Under the pieces are notes generated by a model. It was not told where the DNA came from, searched no databases, and was given only the letters and a program-made list of their open reading frames with translations. Positions 61,371 through 64,000 of a DNA stretch of 64,000 bases are shown piece after piece (position 1 is the first letter of the stretch; every line of letters begins with the position of its first letter). The DNA is from Allopusillimonas soli. Its GTDB lineage: Bacteria; Pseudomonadota; Gammaproteobacteria; Burkholderiales; Burkholderiaceae_B. The stretch lies in assembly GCF_004153445.1 (NCBI RefSeq), contig NZ_SDQC01000001.1, forward strand, positions 248,001-312,000, written 5' to 3'. A program made the position numbers and the translations under genes.

Positions 61371-61658
61371 TTGAAGATTGCACCATTCCAGCCCGCCCCG
61401 CCCGGCTCCGACTCCATCCAGCCACGCCGCGGCCATGGCGCGGCCTCCGGCGCGACAGGTGTCGGCGGCTCCCCCGGCAGCGCGGTGGCCTTCAGTAGCG
61501 CGGGGCGCAATCTGGCCGTTCTTCAGGACGGCAGCGGCGACATTGATATGGCGCGCGTGCAGGCGTTGCGTGAGGCCATTGCAAATGGAAAACTCACCAT
61601 GGACCCCAGCCGCATCGCCGATGGCCTGCTGGCCAGCGTACGCGAATTGCTCCGATAA
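61371..61658 (+). CDS. flgM: Anti-sigma-28 factor FlgM, TTG start
   Basis: A 95-residue anti-sigma factor. The N-terminal 45 residues are disordered (PAPPGSDSIQPRRGHGAAS), and the C-terminal sigma-binding helices read DIDMARVQALREAIANGKLTMDPSRIADGLLASVRELLR. It blocks FliA and is exported once the hook is complete. The start is TTG at 61371 (giving MKIAPFQ, as in other FlgM proteins) with GGAG seven bases upstream; no in-frame ATG occurs upstream, and internal ATG would remove half the protein. A 14-residue ATG frame (61330-61374) overlaps this start as TTGA. Followed 12 nt later by flgN. Confidence 0.93.
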   Translation: MKIAPFQPAPPGSDSIQPRRGHGAASGATGVGGSPGSAVAFSSAGRNLAVLQDGSGDIDMARVQALREAIANGKLTMDPSRIADGLLASVRELLR

Positions 61659-61670
61659 TATTCTCCGCCC

Positions 61671-62144
61671 ATGCCCAATGCCATCGAACGCCTGAAACAC
61701 ATCTTGCGGGCGCAGACAGCGCTTTTACCCGATTTCGTTTCGGTGCTTCGGGACGAAGCCAGCCTTCTGGCTGCGGGGCGCACCCTGGAAGGGCTGGATG
61801 TATTGGCCGATCGCAAACTGTCGCTGGCCCAGCAATTATCGGATCTCGACAGCACGCGGGAACGGTCGCTTGCCGAGGCGGGTTACGCGAGCGGGCGTGC
61901 CGGCCTTGATCAGGCCATGGTCGACTATCCCCACCTGCGCGAAGCCAGCCTGGGCTTGTACGATCTTGCCAGCCAGGCCGCGAGCATCAACGCCGACAAC
62001 GGGCGGCTCATCGCCCTGCTCCACCGCCGCAATACCCTGGCTCTCCAGGAACTGCATCGTTTGCTAGGCAACGATACACTGTACGATGCCAAGGGCCACA
62101 GCAATCCCGCGGCTGCCGCGTCATCGCGGTTTCGGGCCGGCTGA
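61671..62144 (+). CDS. flgN: FlgK/FlgL chaperone FlgN
   Basis: A 157-residue helical protein matching FlgN length and pattern: MPNAIERLKHILRAQTALLPDFVSVLRDEASLLAAGRTLEGLDVLADRKLSLAQQLSDLDSTRE and QAASINADNGRLIALLHRRNTLALQEL with the C-terminal YDAKGHSNP. It holds FlgK and FlgL in the cytoplasm and directs them to FlhA. The order flgM-flgN is standard. It converges on flhA with a 4-nt gap between the two stop codons. Confidence 0.92.
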   Translation: MPNAIERLKHILRAQTALLPDFVSVLRDEASLLAAGRTLEGLDVLADRKLSLAQQLSDLDSTRERSLAEAGYASGRAGLDQAMVDYPHLREASLGLYDLASQAASINADNGRLIALLHRRNTLALQELHRLLGNDTLYDAKGHSNPAAAASSRFRAG

Positions 62145-62148
62145 CCGG

Positions 62149-64000
62149 TCATCCCTGGCCACGGCCTATGGTTGCGGTCATGCGCAACACGCGGTCCTCC
62201 GGGATTTCGGCGCTGGATAGCACACCCAACTGAGGAAAATGATGGCGCAGGAATCGCGCCATCGCGGCCCGCAGCACCGGCGGCACCACCAGCACTGTGG
62301 GCTCGCCCGCCACATCCTGCGCCGCAATGGCGCGCTGAGCACCCTGCACCACCGCCTCCGCCAGGCCTGGCTCCAATGCACCGCTGGTGGTCCATGCCTG
62401 TATCAGCACGCGCTCAAGCTGTCCGTCCAGACCGATCACATGCAGCTCGCCGTGTCCTGGAAACCAATGCTGGGTAATCGCGCGCCCCAGCGCAACCCGC
62501 ACGCGCGCAAGCAACTCAGCCGTATCCAGCCCCGTCCCCGGCGTTTCCTGGGCTATCAGGCGCGGCGCATGCTCTGCCACGACCTCGATGATGCTGCGCA
62601 TGTCCCGTATCGGTACGTCCTCCTCGAGCAGGCCGCGCAGCAGCGTGTGCAACTGCGTGAGGGAAATCGTCTTGGGAACAAGGTCTTCAACCAGGCGCGG
62701 CGCATCGCGGCCAATATGGTCGATCAGCTGCTGCACTTCCTGACGTCCCAGCAACCGCGCTCCAAAACGATGCATGAGATGATTGAGATGCGTGGCAATG
62801 ACTGTGCTCGCATCCACCACCGTATATCCGGCAATCTGCGCCTCTTCGCGCATCGCCACATCTATCCAGACCGCGGGCAGGCCGAATGCCGGATCCGTCG
62901 TGGCGGTTCCCGGCAGCTGTGCGCCGGCTCCGCCGGGATCTATCGCGAGCCATTGGCCGGGCGTGACCGAACCCTTGCCGATCTCCACACCGGACAACAG
63001 AATGCGGTAGTCGTTGGGCTTGAGCTCCAGATTGTCGCGTATATGAACGACCGGAGGCAGAAAGCCGACATCCTGCGCAAACTTCTTGCGCAGGCTGCGT
63101 ATGCGGTGAAGCAGGTCGCCATTCTGCGCATGGTCAACAAGTGAAATCAGGCGATACCCCACTTCCAGCCCAAGCGGGTCCACCATGGATACATCCTCCC
63201 AGCTCGCTTCGGCCGCGGCGGCCTCTGCGGCCGCCTGCGTCTGGGCGGGTTCCCTGGCGGCGGCTTCCTCCTGGGCACGTTGGCGCTGACGCAGCAGCCA
63301 GCCGCCTCCCGCCAGCGCTGCGGCCAGCAGCAGAAAGGCCACATGGGGCATGTTGGGAATAAGTCCCATGGCGGCCATGATGCCGGCCGTGATAAACAGC
63401 ACATTGGCGTTGGCAAACAACTGACTGACCATTTGCTGGCCCACGTCCTGGTCGGTTGCCACCCGCGACACCACCACGCCGGCGGCCGTCGATATGACCA
63501 GCGCAGGAATCTGCGCCACCAGTCCATCGCCTATGGTCAGCAGCGTGTAGACACGCCCCGCATCGCCGAAACCCAAACCGTGCTGCGCCACGCCTATCAC
63601 CAGTCCGCCGATGATGTTGATGACCATGATCAGCAGCCCCGCCACGGCGTCGCCGCGCACGAATTTGCTGGCCCCATCCATCGAGCCATAGAACTCGGCC
63701 TCCTGCCCCACCTCGGCACGCCGCCTGCGCGCCTCGTCCTCACCGATAAGGCCCGCATTCAGATCCGCGTCTATTGCCATCTGCTTGCCCGGCATGGCGT
63801 CCAATGTAAAGCGCGCGCCGACCTCCGCGATGCGCCCCGCACCCTTGGTAATCACCACAAAATTAATGATGACCAGAATCACAAACACGACGATGCCGAC
63901 CGCGAAATTCCCGCCCACAAGAAAGTGCCCGAAGGCCTCAATCACATGGCCGGCGGCGTCTGGCCCCTTGTGGCCGTGCAGCAGCACCACGCGCGTGGAT
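62149..64000 (-). CDS. flhA: Flagellar export gate protein FlhA, N-terminus cut by window edge
   Basis: The C-terminal 617 residues of FlhA; about 80 N-terminal residues lie beyond the right edge (usual length about 690-700). Visible are the FHIPEP-type segment around STRVVLLHGHKGPDAAGHVIEAFG, INFVVITKGAGRIAEVGARFTLDAMPGKQMAIDADLNAGLI, further membrane helices (GLLIMVINIIGGLVIGVAQHG, ALVISTAAGVVVSRV), a charged linker near 230-270 and the cytoplasmic domain with YTVVDASTVIATHLNHLMHRFGARLLGRQEVQQLIDHI. It is the ring receptor for export substrates with chaperones such as FlgN and FliT. The frame begins with GTG only because the true start is outside the window. Confidence 0.96.
   Translation of the reverse strand, partial: STRVVLLHGHKGPDAAGHVIEAFGHFLVGGNFAVGIVVFVILVIINFVVITKGAGRIAEVGARFTLDAMPGKQMAIDADLNAGLIGEDEARRRRAEVGQEAEFYGSMDGASKFVRGDAVAGLLIMVINIIGGLVIGVAQHGLGFGDAGRVYTLLTIGDGLVAQIPALVISTAAGVVVSRVATDQDVGQQMVSQLFANANVLFITAGIMAAMGLIPNMPHVAFLLLAAALAGGGWLLRQRQRAQEEAAAREPAQTQAAAEAAAAEASWEDVSMVDPLGLEVGYRLISLVDHAQNGDLLHRIRSLRKKFAQDVGFLPPVVHIRDNLELKPNDYRILLSGVEIGKGSVTPGQWLAIDPGGAGAQLPGTATTDPAFGLPAVWIDVAMREEAQIAGYTVVDASTVIATHLNHLMHRFGARLLGRQEVQQLIDHIGRDAPRLVEDLVPKTISLTQLHTLLRGLLEEDVPIRDMRSIIEVVAEHAPRLIAQETPGTGLDTAELLARVRVALGRAITQHWFPGHGELHVIGLDGQLERVLIQAWTTSGALEPGLAEAVVQGAQRAIAAQDVAGEPTVLVVPPVLRAAMARFLRHHFPQLGVLSSAEIPEDRVLRMTATIGRGQG

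Noticed and set aside
1-64000. CRISPR arrays, tRNA or rRNA genes, prophage or integrase
   Set aside because: No regularly spaced repeats, no tRNA cloverleaf with T-loop sequence and no phage-like genes were noticed; all large open stretches are explained by metabolism and flagellar genes.

Overview
The window looks like a chromosome segment of a motile betaproteobacterium of the Alcaligenaceae (Bordetella/Achromobacter/Pusillimonas type). The reasons are the high GC content with dense coding on both strands, several orphan Bug/TctC-type periplasmic receptors, many family III CoA-transferases and acyl-CoA enzymes, and a very large compact flagellar locus in an order typical of that group. This is inferred from gene content, not from a search. 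No tRNA, rRNA, CRISPR array or intact transposon was seen.

Positions 1-24010 hold accessory CoA-thioester catabolism arranged as short operons. A minus-strand series runs CaiB/BaiF transferase, MDR oxidoreductase and Bug receptor (10657 to 7412). It is followed, after a 205-nt gap, by a Liv-type ABC transporter (receptor, two permeases, two ATPases), an acyl-CoA ligase, a MaoC hydratase and a nitronate monooxygenase-like flavoenzyme that runs off the left edge. A LysR gene is divergent from the CaiB gene. A paired acyl-CoA dehydrogenase operon (14052 to 11705, minus) is divergent from a second acyl-CoA ligase plus Bug receptor. A third set (21169 to 17150, minus) is SDR, MaoC hydratase 2, CaiB transferase and Bug receptor. 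A PaaG-like crotonase is divergent from a DUF35 zinc-ribbon protein coupled to a thiolase-fold protein that appears to lack the catalytic cysteines. Together these could import an organic acid, activate it to a CoA thioester, dehydrogenate, hydrate, oxidise and finally cleave it. The substrate cannot be read from sequence.

Positions 24077-26575 hold a GntR/FCD regulator between two TauE/SafE-family permeases, with two TGGT-N2-ACCA operators 32 bp apart in the divergent promoter.

Positions 26589-64000 are the motility locus: an Aer-like receptor, two tandem flagellins, fliA, flaG-fliD-fliS-fliT with a second FliK-like gene and a stand-alone FlhB C-domain gene, fliE divergent from fliFGHIJK-fliLMNOPQR, the long flgBCDEFGHIJKL operon ending in an MCP gene, flgA-flgM-flgN, and the C-terminal nine tenths of flhA. 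Seven candidate sigma-28 promoters are marked here. Five (aer, fliC2, flaG, flgK, flgM) are clear matches to TAAA(GTTY)-N11-GCCGTWAN; the fliC1 site is weaker, and an opposing site that could serve fliA is speculative. Their placement gives a class III regulon: flagellins, filament cap and chaperones, hook-filament junction proteins, the anti-sigma factor and both chemoreceptors. The early and middle genes carry no such site that I could see.
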